From a bacterium (lineage in GTDB: Bacteria; Chloroflexota; Dormibacteria; Aeolococcales; Bog-877), in the NCBI GenBank assembly GCA_021801645.1, contig JAJYXT010000086.1, positions 1 through 64,000 on the forward strand: a stretch of DNA of 64,000 nucleotides. The letters are read 5' to 3'. Each line of letters opens with the position of its first letter. Positions within the stretch are counted from its first letter, which is position 1. Under the pieces are notes generated by a model. The model worked only from the letters and a program-made list of their open reading frames with translations, had not been told where the DNA came from and ran no database searches. Both the position numbers and the translations under genes were made by a program. Below are positions 25,654 through 34,083 of this stretch, in pieces.

Positions 25654-27236
25654 GGGCGCTCACCCGGCGGACGGTCCCCGAGCACCTGGCCGAGATCACG
25701 CGGTATTCCGACGACCCCGCCCTCGCCTCTCCTCACACCCTGATCGCCATGGTCAAGGGCATGCCGCAGATCCGGGCCGAGCTCAAGATCGCGTACCACA
25801 GGGCCTATGAGTGGGGACCAGACCGGATGCCGGGCGATTGGGCCCTCGCCTACCTGGCCTTCGTGATCTCCCGGATTCCCGACATCGAGCCCTGGTACCA
25901 GAGGGTCCGGGCCGATCACTCGCTCTGGGCAGCCTGCGACTTCGCGCAGGTCCCGTCGTACCGGCTGGTGCACCTGCGCTTCACGGAGATGGAGGGGATG
26001 GCGGATTCCTTCGAGGAGGCTGCGGCCATCCTGATCCAGAAAGCCAGGGCCAAGGACCAGCGAGTAGGCGCCTGGTGGCACCTGGACGCCAGCGAGGCCG
26101 AGACCCACGCCGCGCCCCAGCACGACTGCACCGCGTACGACGATTGCCCGACGGCCAAGACCGGCCGGCGCAATCCCCGGATGCAGCGGGTCGGCACCGC
26201 GACCGCCAAGACGACCCGGCAACTCCTGGCGGCGATGCCAGTCGAGGACGTGGCCGCCGCAGTCTCCGTGGAAGGCCTGCGCGTGATCCCGGTCGGGGCC
26301 AGCGTCGTTGACCACGAGCGCAAGGGGCGCCGCTTCACCTCGGGTGGCCACTGGTGGTTCACCAGGGACATGGATGCCGGGGTGAGGGCGTACTCCCGCG
26401 GAAGCAGGGTGGTCAAGGCGTGGCACGGCTTTCTCCACATGGAGGTCATCGACCACTTCACCCACGCGCCGTTGACCAGCCGCCTGATCCCCGCCGATCA
26501 ACAGGAGCACGCCGCCTACGAGTCAGTCTTCCGGCGCGCCCAGACCAATCTCGACTCCATCCCGTACCTGGTTGCCGGTGATGCCGGGTACTCGGTGGAG
26601 CACGTGTTCAGGTTCAACAGCAATCTTGGCGTGGGCTCGGTGTTCCCCTACCGCCGACACAGCGGCAGCGATTCAGAACGTCGCCAGCCCACCGCCAAGT
26701 ACGACGAGCACGGCCTTCCGAAGTGCCGCCATTGCGGAGGGGAGTCGGAGTTCGTCCGTTTCGCGGTGACCAACGAAAAGGGGCGGACCTGGTTCCGCTG
26801 CCGGCTGCCCCAGTCACCGAAGTGCCAAGGCGAGCAGACCATCCTCTGTGACGAGGCTCCTCGCCACATCATCCCGGTGTGGCGCATCGAGGAGGCGTAC
26901 GCCGCCATGCGGGTCTCCCACCAGTCCTACGAGCACAAGCACCGCGACCTGCGCATCCAGTACCTGGTCGCGCCTGACTGCCTGGCGCTCAGACCAAAGC
27001 GCCCAGGGATGGGCTGGCAGCAGCTGCGGGCGTCGGCGGCCATGCTCATCGAGTGGCTCCGAGTGCTCCAGCGGGCCGGCTGGGGCACGGCCAAGGCGAC
27101 GGTCGACACCGCCCGCGTATCCAGCGGGGGCACCATGGTGAAGCGCCTGCTCGAGCAGCGAGCGGACCGCCGGGCCGCAGCCCGAGCACCCACCGGGTCC
27201 GACCCACCGGTGACGCTGGTACCCCCAGCCGCCTGA
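25650..27236 (+). CDS. DDE transposase-like protein with an inserted zinc ribbon
   Basis: The protein has 528 residues from ATG 25650. The probable catalytic acids are in WWHLDASEAETHAA, YLVAGDAGYSVEHVF and the helix with RIEEAYAAMRVSHQSYEHKH. A four-cysteine zinc ribbon, CRHCGGESEF and CRLPQSPKCQG, is inserted between the second and third acid. I infer an RNase H-fold transposase. No terminal repeats were found; CCGAAC-GGGAGCA-GTTCGG at 27251-27269 is a hairpin after the gene that could be a terminator. The upstream HNH-repeat protein probably gives DNA specificity. Confidence 0.6.
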   Translation: MRALTRRTVPEHLAEITRYSDDPALASPHTLIAMVKGMPQIRAELKIAYHRAYEWGPDRMPGDWALAYLAFVISRIPDIEPWYQRVRADHSLWAACDFAQVPSYRLVHLRFTEMEGMADSFEEAAAILIQKARAKDQRVGAWWHLDASEAETHAAPQHDCTAYDDCPTAKTGRRNPRMQRVGTATAKTTRQLLAAMPVEDVAAAVSVEGLRVIPVGASVVDHERKGRRFTSGGHWWFTRDMDAGVRAYSRGSRVVKAWHGFLHMEVIDHFTHAPLTSRLIPADQQEHAAYESVFRRAQTNLDSIPYLVAGDAGYSVEHVFRFNSNLGVGSVFPYRRHSGSDSERRQPTAKYDEHGLPKCRHCGGESEFVRFAVTNEKGRTWFRCRLPQSPKCQGEQTILCDEAPRHIIPVWRIEEAYAAMRVSHQSYEHKHRDLRIQYLVAPDCLALRPKRPGMGWQQLRASAAMLIEWLRVLQRAGWGTAKATVDTARVSSGGTMVKRLLEQRADRRAAARAPTGSDPPVTLVPPAA

Positions 27237-27437
27237 TCTACCCTCCCAGCCGAACGGGAGCAGTTCGGCACAGCTTCAGATAGGCGGACCGCACAACCCA
27301 GCCCGCAAAGACGGGTTCCGGCCCCACCACTGGCCTCGGTTCGCCCACCCCGGCACGCTCAAACCGACTTCAGTCGCCCTCAATTGCCCAAAAAACGCCC
27401 ATTCGGGCCAACCTTGCAACTCTCTTTGCAACAACCC

Positions 27438-27825
<388 letters not shown>

Positions 27826-27842
27826 AAGGGAACCAGGAAGCC

Positions 27843-27870
27843 ACTATACCCGCTGCCCGGGGGCTGTCAA
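27843..27870 (-). promoter_or_regulatory. Promoter of ssrA overlapping the smpB stop codon
   Basis: On the minus strand TTGACA (27865-27870), 16 bases, then TATAGT (27843-27848) form a near-consensus sigma70 promoter. The TGA inside TTGACA is the stop codon of smpB. The start site would lie a few bases upstream of mature tmRNA, consistent with RNase P processing. Confidence 0.75.
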
Positions 27871-28343
27871 CCGGCCGCCTTCCAGTTGCGGGAGAGGGCT
27901 CGTTGCATCTCGCGCTTGGCGTCCCTCTCGGCCAGCGCAGCTCGCTTGTCATGCTCCTGCTTGCCCCGGCATACCCCGAGCTCCACCTTGACCCGGTTGC
28001 GGCGCAGGTGCAGGTCCAGCGGCACCAGGGTTATCCCGGGCTGCTTGGCCAGTCCCAGGAGGTGGTCGATCTCCCGGCGGTGGAGGAGGAGGCGCCGAGC
28101 CCTCAGCGGCTCATGGTTCTGCCGGTTCCCGTAGAGGTGGGGCCGGATGTGGGCGCCCAGCAGGAAGGCCTCGCCCCGCTCGATCCGGACATACGCCTCG
28201 GTGATCTGGGCCCCTCCGGCCCGGAGCGAACGAACCTCCGTGCCCTGGAGCTCGAGCCCCGCCTCCAGCTGCTCCAGCACCCGGTACTCGTGCCAGGCTC
28301 GCTTGTTCCGGGCGAGGATCGGCGAGCTGGTGGTCTCGGTCAA
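27867..28343 (-). CDS. smpB: SsrA-binding protein
   Basis: The protein has 158 residues. It matches SmpB throughout: NKRAWHEYRVLEQLEAGLEL, GTEVRSLRAGGAQITEAYVR, EPLRARRLLLHRREIDHLLG and LVPLDLHLRRNRVKVELGV, with a basic C-terminal tail. It folds as an OB barrel, binds the tRNA-like part of tmRNA and places it in the A site of stalled ribosomes. TTG 28343 overlaps the fmt stop codon (TTGA). The partner RNA gene follows directly. Confidence 0.95.
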   Translation of the reverse strand: MTETTSSPILARNKRAWHEYRVLEQLEAGLELQGTEVRSLRAGGAQITEAYVRIERGEAFLLGAHIRPHLYGNRQNHEPLRARRLLLHRREIDHLLGLAKQPGITLVPLDLHLRRNRVKVELGVCRGKQEHDKRAALAERDAKREMQRALSRNWKAAG

Positions 28344-29239
28344 GAGCGCTGCCCGGCAGGCGCCCGCCGGCCCCGCATGAAGGCGGCGGCGGTCATCGGG
28401 CGGCCGCCCGGGGGCTGGACCAGGTCGATCTGGAACATCCCAGAGCCGGTGGCCACGACCACGGACTCCGAAGGGCCGGCGGCCGCCTGGTCGGAGCTAG
28501 CGCTGCCAGCCAGCAGCTTCACCTCCGCCCCGCCCAGCTCCGCCGTCACCCCCGGCCACGGCTGGAGCGCTCTGAGCCGCCGCTCGATCTCCTCGGCCGG
28601 CTGGTCCCAGGTCACGCGCCCGTCCGCCCGGGAGAGGCGCGGCGCGTACGTCGCCTGGCCCTCTGACTGAGGCTGGGGAGTGATTCTCCCCTGTTCCAGG
28701 CGATCCAGCGTCGCCGGCAGAAGGCGGGCAGCCACCACTTCGAGGGACGCCTGCAGCGTGGGGGTCGTCGCCTCCCGGGAGATTGGCAGCGACTCAGCGG
28801 CCAGGATGGGACCTGAGTCAAGCCGCTCATCCATCTGGTAGATGGTGACGCCCGTCACCTGGTCCCCGGCGAGGATGGCTGCCGCCACCGGCGAGGCCCC
28901 CCGATGCCTGGGAAGCAGAGAGGGGTGGACACCCACAGCGCCCCGGGGAAACGCCGCAAGGACCGGGCGGCGCACCAGCTGCCCGTAGGCGCAGACGACC
29001 AGCAGCTCGGCCCCCGCGCGAAGCGCCCCGGACAGGTCGTCGGTTGTGAGCCGCGTCGGCTGAAGCACGGGCAGGCCCAGCTCTCCGGCCAGGTCGCGGA
29101 CCGGCCGGGGCGCGGGCCGGCCCCGGTCCCCAACGCTTTCCGGGGCCGTGAGCACGGCGAGCACGCGGTGGCGAGAATCGGCCAGAGCCCTCAGGGGACC
29201 CAGGGCGAACTCCCCCGACCCGGCGTAGACGACCAGCAA
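28340..29239 (-). CDS. fmt: Methionyl-tRNA formyltransferase, with Asn-to-Gly change at the active site
   Basis: The protein has 299 residues, usual for Fmt. It formylates Met-tRNA(fMet) using 10-formyl-tetrahydrofolate. The N-terminal Rossmann-like domain has ELLVVCAYGQLV and VHPSLLPRHRGASPVAAAIL, then TGVTIYQMDERLDSGPIL with the catalytic Asp. The C-terminal domain has WPGVTAELGGAEVKLL. In the consensus the catalytic motif is N-V-H-x-SLLP; here GGT encodes Gly in place of Asn (AVGVHPSLLP). TTG 29239 is preceded by GGGAGG at good distance, which decides the start. The gene is in the ileS-to-ssrA unit, with a common partner, priA, upstream. Confidence 0.9.
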   Translation of the reverse strand: MLVVYAGSGEFALGPLRALADSRHRVLAVLTAPESVGDRGRPAPRPVRDLAGELGLPVLQPTRLTTDDLSGALRAGAELLVVCAYGQLVRRPVLAAFPRGAVGVHPSLLPRHRGASPVAAAILAGDQVTGVTIYQMDERLDSGPILAAESLPISREATTPTLQASLEVVAARLLPATLDRLEQGRITPQPQSEGQATYAPRLSRADGRVTWDQPAEEIERRLRALQPWPGVTAELGGAEVKLLAGSASSDQAAAGPSESVVVATGSGMFQIDLVQPPGGRPMTAAAFMRGRRAPAGQRS

Positions 29240-29295
29240 AGACCGACCTCCCTTGATTGACCAGCCTCGCCATTATCGGCAGCAGGCCGTGCGCG

Positions 29296-31299
29296 CTAGG
29301 CCGGGTCGACGTCCAGCGCCCACCCCTTGCCCGCGGGCAGAAGCTCGGCCACATCCTCCATTCGAGTGCCCTTCAGGGTCAGCTGCCAGCGGTGCAGGGA
29401 GCGCAGCCGGGGGATGAACGCGGGGCTCGGTCCCAGGACCTCGACGCCCTTACCCCGCAGTGCCTCCCGGAGGCGTGCCCCCTCGCGCTCGCAGTCCTGG
29501 CGGGCCACCTCCTCGCGGGGATCGCTGCGGGTGACCACCAGCAGCCGGGTGAACGGAGGGTACCCCAGCCGCCTCCTCACCTCGACCTCTTCGCGGGCGA
29601 ACCCCTCGTAGTCATGTTCCACTGCCCGCAGCACCGCCGGGTGCTCGGGACTGTAGGTCTGGAGGATCACCTCCGCAGGCTCGTCACCCCGGCCGGCCCG
29701 GCCGGCCACCTGGGTGAGGAGGGAGAAGGTGCGCTCGGAGGCGCGGAAATCCGGGAAGTGGAGGGCGATGTCGGCGTTGACGATCCCCACCAGCCGGACC
29801 CCGGGCAGGTCCCACCCCTTGGCCACCATCTGGGTGCCGATCAGGATGTCCGCGCGCCTCTCGGCGAAGGCCTCGTAGATCTCCCGGTGGGCGTCCCGGT
29901 GCCCCACGGTGTCCCGATCCATGCGCAGGATCCTGGCCCCCGGCCAGCGCTGAGCGGCCTCCGCCTCCACCCGCTCGGTGCCGGCTCCCAGGGCGCGGAG
30001 GAGCGGGCTTCCGCAGCTGGGGCAGGTCTCGGGAAGCTCCTCCACGTGGCCGCAGTAGTGGCAGCGGCAGAGCCGGCCCGGGAGGTGCAGCGTGAGGGAG
30101 ACCGAGCACTCCGGACACCCCAGGGCCTCCCCGCAGCTGCGGCACAGGACCACGCTGGAGGTGCCCCGGCGGTTGAGGAAGAGGATCACCTGCCCCCCCT
30201 CGGAGAGGGCCCCGTCCACCGCGGTGACCAGGTCACGGGAGAGCGGCGAGCGGTTGCCCCGGGCCAGCTCCTCCCGCAGATCGACCACCCTAACTGGGGG
30301 GAGCGGACGCCGGTTGTAGCGCTGGGAGAGGCGGAGCAGCCGGGGGCTGTCCCGGGTCTGGGCCAGGTGGTACGTCTCCAGCCGAGGGGTCGCGCTCCCC
30401 ATGACCACCGGAACCGAGAGGATCCGCCCCAGCCGGCGCGCGACCTCGACCGCGTGGTAGCGGGGTACCCGGTCGTACTGCTTGTAGGAGGTGGAGTCCT
30501 CCTCGTCCACGATGATCACCCCACAGTTGGGCATGGGGGCGAAGACGGCGCTGCGCGACCCCACCACCACCTGGACCTGTCCCGAGCGTACCCGGCGCCA
30601 CTCCGATCCCCTCTGGCCCGGGGTCAACCCCGAGTGCAGCACTGCGACCCGGCTTCCGTGGTGACGCGCGAACCGGGCCACGGTCTGCGGGGTGAGGGAT
30701 ATCTCGGGGATGAGGACGATCGCTCCCCGCCCCCGCTCCTGGGCGGCGCGGATGGCGGCCAGGTAGAGCTCGGTCTTGCCGGAGCCGGTGACCCCGAAGA
30801 TGAGGAACTCCTGGAAGCGGGACCAGCGCACCGCCTCCTCGATCGGTACGAAGGCCGCCAGCTGTTCCTGGCTGAGGTTGAGCTCGGGCGCCCCCTGTGC
30901 CATCTCGGCCTTTTGGGACTCGGGTCGGCTCCGGCGGCGGACCGGCCGGGCATCCGCCCTGCCTCCGCGCATGGCCGGGGGCACCATGGCCCTGATCACC
31001 TCGGGGAGTGGGGTGAGGTAATGGTCGCTGATCCAGTGGGCCAGGCTGATCTGGGCCGGCAGGAGCAGCGGCTCGGGATCCCGGATCCGCTCCACCGCGC
31101 GGAGCTGCTCCAGCCGGGACTCCTGGACCAGCGCCACCACCATGCCAAACACCCGCCGCCGCCCGAAGGGAACCACCACCCGCTGCCCCAGGACCAGCTC
31201 GTCCTGGAGCTCTGGGGGCACCAGGTAGTCGTAGACACCTGCGGGCGCCGCCGGTCCCAGGTCGGGCACCACCTTGGCGATGGGCCCGCCCCCGCTCAA
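29296..31299 (-). CDS. priA: Primosomal protein N' (replication restart helicase)
   Basis: The protein has about 667 residues. N-terminal fork-binding domain (YDYLVPPELQDELVLGQRVV), helicase core with Walker A FGVTGSGKTELY, DEEDSTSYKQ (DEExH-type box) and the C-terminal helicase motifs ADILIGTQMVAKGWDLPGV and QVAGRAGRGD. Eight cysteines at CRSCGEALGCPEC and CRCHYCGHVEELPETCPSCG bind two zinc ions. PriA reloads the replisome at collapsed forks. TTG 31299 overlaps the coaBC stop (TTGA) and gives the normal N-terminus; longer frames upstream run inside coaBC. Confidence 0.93.
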   Translation of the reverse strand: MSGGGPIAKVVPDLGPAAPAGVYDYLVPPELQDELVLGQRVVVPFGRRRVFGMVVALVQESRLEQLRAVERIRDPEPLLLPAQISLAHWISDHYLTPLPEVIRAMVPPAMRGGRADARPVRRRSRPESQKAEMAQGAPELNLSQEQLAAFVPIEEAVRWSRFQEFLIFGVTGSGKTELYLAAIRAAQERGRGAIVLIPEISLTPQTVARFARHHGSRVAVLHSGLTPGQRGSEWRRVRSGQVQVVVGSRSAVFAPMPNCGVIIVDEEDSTSYKQYDRVPRYHAVEVARRLGRILSVPVVMGSATPRLETYHLAQTRDSPRLLRLSQRYNRRPLPPVRVVDLREELARGNRSPLSRDLVTAVDGALSEGGQVILFLNRRGTSSVVLCRSCGEALGCPECSVSLTLHLPGRLCRCHYCGHVEELPETCPSCGSPLLRALGAGTERVEAEAAQRWPGARILRMDRDTVGHRDAHREIYEAFAERRADILIGTQMVAKGWDLPGVRLVGIVNADIALHFPDFRASERTFSLLTQVAGRAGRGDEPAEVILQTYSPEHPAVLRAVEHDYEGFAREEVEVRRRLGYPPFTRLLVVTRSDPREEVARQDCEREGARLREALRGKGVEVLGPSPAFIPRLRSLHRWQLTLKGTRMEDVAELLPAGKGWALDVDPA

Positions 31300-32540
31300 C
31301 TCGCCTCCGAGCCGTCCCCGGGGGAACTCAGCAGCTCCGCCGCCAGGTCGAGGATCCGCCCCGCGACCAGGGACTTGGGAGACCAGGGCAGGTCGACCTC
31401 GCGGCCGTCCGGGTAGAGAACCACCGCCTCGGCCCACTCCCCCCCCATCGCGGAGCGTGGTCCCGCAACCGGGTTGGCGACCAGCAGGTCACACCCTTTC
31501 CGGTGCAGCTTGTCCCGCCCCCGGCCGCGCACGTCGTCGGTCTCGGCGGCGAAGCCGACCACGCGCAGCCCCTCCGGCCGCCGGGCCACCAGCTCCTGAA
31601 GGAGGTCGGGGTTGGGCACCAGGTGGAGGTCCAGTGCCTCGTGCTCAGCGCGATGGAGCTTCTGCCCGAAGGGCTGCGCCAGGTGGTAGTCCGCGACCGC
31701 GGCGGCCATCACCAGGAGCCGGGTGCGCGGGAGCCGCTCCAGGCAGGCCTCAAGCATCTGCTCCGCCGTCTCCACCTGCACCAGCTCACCTCCTGGAAGT
31801 GGCTCAGGGGATTCCGCGGCCGTCACCAGGTGCACCTCGGCGCCGCGCCGGAGCGCCGCCCGGGCCAGCTCGGTGCCCATCCGGCCGCTGCTCCGGTTGC
31901 CCAGGTAGCGCACCGGGTCGATTGGCTCCCGGGTTCCTCCGGCGGTGACCAGCACCACCACCCCCTGGAGCTCCCTGGCTGGTTCGAGCAGAAGGCGGGC
32001 GGCCTCGAGGATCTCAGCCGGCTCGGCCATCCTCCCCATCCCCACATGGCCCGAGGCCAGCCTGCCCGAGGCCGGCCCCACCAGATGGGCGCCACGAGCC
32101 CTCAGGGTCTGCAGGTTGGCCTGGGTGGCCGGGCTCTCCCACATCCCGCTCTCCATGGCGGGGGCCAGCAGGCGGGGGGCCTGGCTGGCCAGCAGGGTGG
32201 CGCTGACGATGTCGTCGGCCAGCCCGGCGGCCAGCCGGGCGATGGTCGAGGCGGTGGCCGGGACCACCAGGTGGGCCTCGGCCCACTGGGCAAGGTCGAT
32301 GTGGGGCATGCCGGACTCACCCCCGGCGCCCCCCCGACCGGGGTGGGCAACCGGATGTCCGGATAGGGCCTGGAGAGCCAGCGGCGAGATGAAGCTGGTA
32401 GCCGCCGCGGTCATCGCCACCCGCACCTCCGCCCCCTCCTGGCGCAGGGCGGTGACCAAAGAGGGGGCCTTCACGGCGGCGATGCCTCCGCACACGTGGA
32501 GGAGGACCCTCCTCCCGGCCAGCCCGCTCCCCTCCATCAC
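31296..32540 (-). CDS. coaBC: CoaBC-type phosphopantothenoylcysteine decarboxylase/ligase with degenerate CoaC motifs
   Basis: The protein has 414 residues with both CoaBC halves. CoaC half: flavoprotein start RVLLHVCGGIAAVKAPSLV, HIDLAQWAEAH with the conserved His. Three family motifs differ from consensus: PATANT/PASANT reads PATAST, PxMNxxMW reads PAMESGMW, and the AcG-x-x-G-x-GRM cysteine is serine (LASGHVGMGRM). CoaB half: VTAGGTREPIDPVRYLGNRS, AAAVADYHLAQ and NPDLLQELV; the usual KIKK lysine cluster reads QKLHR. The enzyme would join cysteine to 4'-phosphopantothenate and decarboxylate the product for coenzyme A. The changes may impair the second step. Start is GTG 32540 or ATG 32537. 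Confidence 0.85.
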   Translation of the reverse strand: MMEGSGLAGRRVLLHVCGGIAAVKAPSLVTALRQEGAEVRVAMTAAATSFISPLALQALSGHPVAHPGRGGAGGESGMPHIDLAQWAEAHLVVPATASTIARLAAGLADDIVSATLLASQAPRLLAPAMESGMWESPATQANLQTLRARGAHLVGPASGRLASGHVGMGRMAEPAEILEAARLLLEPARELQGVVVLVTAGGTREPIDPVRYLGNRSSGRMGTELARAALRRGAEVHLVTAAESPEPLPGGELVQVETAEQMLEACLERLPRTRLLVMAAAVADYHLAQPFGQKLHRAEHEALDLHLVPNPDLLQELVARRPEGLRVVGFAAETDDVRGRGRDKLHRKGCDLLVANPVAGPRSAMGGEWAEAVVLYPDGREVDLPWSPKSLVAGRILDLAAELLSSPGDGSEAS

Positions 32541-32544
32541 CCCG

Positions 32545-33126
32545 TCATTGTGGCAGCCGGGGGCTTCGTGCCCGATCCCCAGTCAGGATGCGGACCACCT
32601 CATCGGCAGCCCTCTCCACCTCGTCGTTGACGACCAGATGGTGATACCAGCCAGACTGGGCCAGCTCCCGGTCGGCGTCCTCGGTCCGACGCGCCAGCTC
32701 GGCAGGGCTCTCGGTCGCCCGCTCGCGCAGCCGCGCCAGCAGCACCTCGCGACTGGGGGGGGCCAGGAAGATGAAGGTGGCATCGGGTTGATCCGCCTGC
32801 AGCTGCGAGGCTCCCTGAACGTCGATCTTGAGGAGGACGTCGCGACCTCTCTGGAGCAGCTCCTCCACCCTCCGCTTGGAGGTCCCGTAGAGGTTGCCAT
32901 GCACGGTGGCGGTCTCCAGGAACTCCCCGCCCTCCCGAAGGCGCAGGAACTCATCCGGGCTCACGAACGAGTACTCCCGGCCATCCTCCTCCCCGGGGCG
33001 GGGCGCCCTCGTCGTGTACGCAACCGGGCGCTGGAGTTCCGGCAGCCGGCGGCGCACCGCCTGGATGACCGTGTCCTTGCCCACCCCGCTTGGTCCCGAC
33101 AGGACCACGAGCCTGCCCCTGGCCAC
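32545..33126 (-). CDS. gmk: Guanylate kinase
   Basis: The protein has 193 residues. P-loop VVLSGPSGVGKDTV, the GMP-binding segment YTTRAPRPGEEDGREYSFVS and DVLLKIDVQGASQL are complete. It phosphorylates GMP to GDP with ATP. It sits between rluD and coaBC with gaps of 3 and 4 bases. In many bacteria rpoZ (RNA polymerase omega) lies between gmk and coaBC; here it does not. Confidence 0.95.
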   Translation of the reverse strand: MARGRLVVLSGPSGVGKDTVIQAVRRRLPELQRPVAYTTRAPRPGEEDGREYSFVSPDEFLRLREGGEFLETATVHGNLYGTSKRRVEELLQRGRDVLLKIDVQGASQLQADQPDATFIFLAPPSREVLLARLRERATESPAELARRTEDADRELAQSGWYHHLVVNDEVERAADEVVRILTGDRARSPRLPQ

Positions 33127-33129
33127 GTC

Positions 33130-34083
33130 TCAGACTCCGCCCGGAGGCGGCCATGGCCAGACCAGGTCCCCCGAGCCCCCGAGCCTTACCCGCAGCGAGC
33201 GCAGGTCCTCAGGAAGCGGGCTCACGAAGGTCATCTCCCGACCGGTCCCGGGATGGCGCAGGTGGAGCATGGCGGCGTGGAGGGCAGGACGGGGCGCCGC
33301 CTGCGCGTGGCCCCCATAAAGGGGATCGCCCACCACCGGGTGGTGGATGTAGGCAAGATGGACCCGGATCTGGTGGGTGCGTCCGGAGAGCAGGCGGAGG
33401 CGGAGGGCGACGTGGGCGGGTAGGCGCTCCAGTACCCAGAACTCGGTCGCCGCGTCCCGTCCACTCGTGGTCACGCTCATCCTTCCCGGGCGCGCCCGCT
33501 GCCGCCCCACCGGAGCCTCGATCCGGCCCCGTCCCTCCGTCAGGGCCCCCTCGGCCAGCGCCCAGTACTCCCGCCCCATGGTGCGCAGCCGCAGCTGCTG
33601 AGCGAGGTCGAGATGGGCGGAGTCGGTTCGCGCCAGGCAGAGGAGGCCGCTGGTCCCCCGGTCCAGGCGGTGGACGACTCCCGGGCGCTCCGGCCCACCG
33701 GCCAGGGACCAGGGGCCCGGCTGGGTCTGCAACCAGTCGGTGAGGGTGCCGGCGGATAGCCCAGGCGCCGGGTGGACCGCCAGCCCCGGCGGCTTGTCCA
33801 CCACCATCAGCTCTCCGTCGTCGTAGACCACCCTCGGCTCCGGCCCCGCCTCAGCCGGGGTTGGTGCCGACTCTTCCTCCACCTCGACGGTCTCACCCTC
33901 GTGAAGCAGCAGGGAGGCGCGCAGCGCCTTGCCCGCCTCCAGCCGCACCAGCCCCAGCCGCAGCCGCCTCTGGGCCACCTGGCGCGAGACGCCCAGGCTG
34001 GAGGCCAGGAAGGCGTCCAGCCTGCTCCCTCCGTCCGTGGGCCCCACCTGAAGCCGGCGGACGGGGCGATCAGGCGTCGGCAC
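33130..34083 (-). CDS. rluD: RluD-type 23S rRNA pseudouridine synthase
   Basis: The protein has 317 residues. N-terminal S4 domain (GGSRLDAFLASSLGVSRQVA) and catalytic domain with the essential Asp in VVHRLDRGTSGLLCLARTD, then HVALRLRLLSGRTHQIRVHL and HHPVVGDPLYGG. The enzyme isomerises uridines in helix 69 of 23S rRNA if it is true RluD; other RluA-family targets are possible. GTG 34083 overlaps the lspA end by 14 bases. lspA-rluD pairs are very common. Confidence 0.88.
   Translation of the reverse strand: MPTPDRPVRRLQVGPTDGGSRLDAFLASSLGVSRQVAQRRLRLGLVRLEAGKALRASLLLHEGETVEVEEESAPTPAEAGPEPRVVYDDGELMVVDKPPGLAVHPAPGLSAGTLTDWLQTQPGPWSLAGGPERPGVVHRLDRGTSGLLCLARTDSAHLDLAQQLRLRTMGREYWALAEGALTEGRGRIEAPVGRQRARPGRMSVTTSGRDAATEFWVLERLPAHVALRLRLLSGRTHQIRVHLAYIHHPVVGDPLYGGHAQAAPRPALHAAMLHLRHPGTGREMTFVSPLPEDLRSLRVRLGGSGDLVWPWPPPGGV

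Noticed and set aside
29257..31416. 719-codon plus-strand frame over priA
   Set aside because: Antisense shadow of a gene with complete helicase motifs.
32541..32544. Expected rpoZ between gmk and coaBC
   Set aside because: Only four bases separate the genes; no small frame resembling omega is present.
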